Shown one piece after another: positions 62,709 to 64,000 of a stretch of 64,000 bases of DNA (its first letter is position 1; every line of letters begins with the position of its first letter). The position numbers and the translations under genes are program-made. The stretch spans positions 124,001-188,000 of the forward strand of contig CAWGKI010000003.1 of the NCBI GenBank assembly GCA_963823095.1, read 5' to 3'. Origin of the DNA: CAIVVT01 sp963823095. Lineage in GTDB: Bacteria > Acidobacteriota > Terriglobia > Bryobacterales > Bryobacteraceae. Below the pieces are notes generated by a model. The model was not told the DNA's origin. It did no database searches and saw only the letters and a program-made list of their open reading frames with translations.

Positions 62709-63043
62709 TGCCACCCGAATCACGCCTCGATCTGCTGCAAGGAACCTTGGACCTGCTCATCCTGCGAACTCTGCAGGCAGGTCAGATGCACGGCTGGGCC
62801 ATCTCGGACCGCATCCAACAGATTTCCGAAGAAGTGCTCCAGGTGAACCAGGGGTCGCTCTATCCTGCGCTGCACCGGCTCGAACACCAGGGCTGGATCA
62901 AAGCCGAATGGGGCATCTCCGAACTGGGACGCCGGGCACGCTTCTACCGCCTGACCGCCTCCGGACGCAAACAACTGGAACGCGAGACGAGCGCGTGGAC
63001 GCGCTTGAGCGCCGCGATCGGGCGAGTGCTGGAGCTGGCGTGA
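62708..63043 (+). CDS. PadR-family transcriptional repressor
   Basis: 111 residues. The winged helix is typical of PadR: LQGTLDLLILRTLQAGQMHG, then VLQVNQGSLYPALHRLEHQG, and ARFYRLTASGRKQLERETS as the wing and C-terminal dimer helix. Short PadR proteins are the standard regulators of ADOP permeases, and the permease starts two bases later. There is no clear Shine-Dalgarno site; the second operator covers that position, so translation may be weak or leaderless. The ligand is unknown. Confidence 0.9.
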   Translation: MPPESRLDLLQGTLDLLILRTLQAGQMHGWAISDRIQQISEEVLQVNQGSLYPALHRLEHQGWIKAEWGISELGRRARFYRLTASGRKQLERETSAWTRLSAAIGRVLELA

Positions 63044-63044
63044 T

Positions 63045-64000
63045 ATGAACCCGACCGATCTCATGCTGCGCCTGAAGTCCATCGTCTTTCACGATCGGGC
63101 GATGCGCGAACTGGACGAAGAGTTGAGCGCGCATCTCGAAATGCAGACGCTCCGCGGCATGAGCAACGGGCTGTCGCGTCGAGAGGCGCAACTTGCCGCG
63201 CAACGCATGTTCGGGAACGTGACTCTGGTTTCGGAAGAATGCCGCGAACAACGTGGCATCCGCTGGCTGGAAGACTTCCTGCAGGACGTGTCATATGGCG
63301 CGCGCCAGCTTTGGAAAGAGAAGGGCTTCACCGCCGTCGCCACATTCACGCTGGCGCTGGGAATCGGCGCCAATTGCGCCATCTTCAGCACTGTGGAAGG
63401 TGTGCTGTTGCGCCCCTTCCCTTATCGGGACCAGGACCGGCTGGTTTCGCTTTTCTGCGCGGTCCCTTCCAAGGGCGTCAATCAAATGGGCTTCGCCGAT
63501 CCCCGACCTGCGGGAGTTGACCGCCCGGAGCCGCTCGTTCGAATCGGTGGCTGGATACTACTTCGATGATGCGAACCTGGCGGACGGCGCGCCCGAACAC
63601 GTGCAGGCGGTTCATGCCGAGGCAAACCTGTTTCCGCTGCTCGGCGTAAGAGCGGCTCTGGGACGCACGTTCACCGCTTCCGAAGATACATTCGGCAGCC
63701 ACAGGGTTGCCGTCCTGAGCGACGCACTCTGGAAACGCAGGTTCGGCGGACGGCCCGATGTGATTCGCGAAACGGTGCACATCAATGGAGAGCCTTACAG
63801 GATCATCGGCGTGATGGCGGCCGATTTTCGGTTTCCCTACGACAACATGGAACTGTGGGTGCCGCTCGCGTACGCCGCGGGGGACAACATGGCCACGCGC
63901 AACAACCACTATGTGAGCGCGATTGGCCGTCTGAAACCCAATGTCAGCCTCTCGCGCGCACGGTCGGATGCGCAGTCGATCGGGCGCGTACTGGAACGCG
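63045..64000 (+). CDS. ADOP-type ABC permease 5, N-terminal part
   Basis: Runs off the window. The first 60 residues are the permease prefix domain of PadR-linked ADOPs (IVFHDRAMRELDEELSAHLE), followed by the membrane helix (FTAVATFTLALGIGANCAIF) and MacB-like periplasmic domain. One extra C near 63503 (GATCCCCGAC, expected GATCCCGAC) shifts the frame; the correct reading continues DLRELTARSRSFESVAGYYF to the window end. Unlike the four minus-strand permeases, it has its own regulator and no ATPase beside it within the window. The start at ATG 63045 is one base after the PadR stop. Confidence 0.85.

Noticed and set aside
1..64000. tRNA, rRNA or riboswitch genes
   Set aside because: I looked for cloverleaf-like stems and known riboswitch cores by eye and saw none; a covariance-model scan would be decisive.

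Overview
The window looks like a GC-rich chromosome segment of an Acidobacteriota bacterium, most likely from the Solibacter/Bryobacter side. The evidence is family content: five FtsX/MacB-type permeases of the acidobacterial duplicated orphan permease (ADOP) type, one with its PadR partner; a VWFA protein of the type common in Acidobacteria; and a cytochrome/DUF1549/DUF1553 gene paired with a DUF1501 gene. Many genes are split by one-base indels, often beside C or G runs. This suggests a long-read or metagenome assembly with residual indels, although some loci (IS3, polygalacturonase, tandem antitoxin-like genes) look truly decayed. Pieces of one interrupted gene are described as one gene.

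Region 1 (1-13.7 kb, +): a secreted, copper-protein-like cluster. It holds the end of one multicopper-oxidase-like gene, a second one (590-2245), then a giant gene (2268-13133, about 3,600 residues if the indels are repaired). The giant product runs from oxidase-like domains through SdrD-like, parallel beta-helix and eight IPT/TIG repeats. A small exported protein follows. Region 2 (13.9-16.7 kb): a damaged tyrosine recombinase and an orphan Mu/TnsB-type transposase. Region 3 (17-27 kb): a membrane PAS-LuxR regulator, a DinB protein, a class C beta-lactamase-fold hydrolase, IS3 debris, a DUF4342 protein and the PSD1/DUF1501 pair.

Region 4 (27-36 kb) is patchy accessory DNA. It has four toxin-antitoxin modules (ParDE-like, two BrnTA-like, MazEF), decayed antitoxin-like copies, an HNH nuclease, a 159-bp duplication joining two gene remnants, a truncated DUF362 gene, and a MoaD-MoaE fusion followed by a VWFA protein. 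Region 5 (36-43 kb): a DUF5060 glycosidase-like gene and a GH39-like gene, a DODA-type dioxygenase and an ABC-F ATPase, with REP-like hairpins and a 145-bp element with perfect 32-bp inverted repeats between them.

Region 6 (43.2-55.9 kb, -): a probable operon encoding a membrane fusion protein, an ABC ATPase, a small exported protein and four paralogous ADOP permeases, i.e. a MacAB-like export system with an expanded permease set. Region 7 (56-64 kb): an NAD(P)-binding protein, an S9 peptidase with an extra C-terminal domain, an unknown protein overlapping a three-part membrane enzyme (ICMT-like + PAP2/IPC-synthase-like + Lgt-like), and a PadR gene with a doubled operator followed by a fifth ADOP permease that runs off the window.
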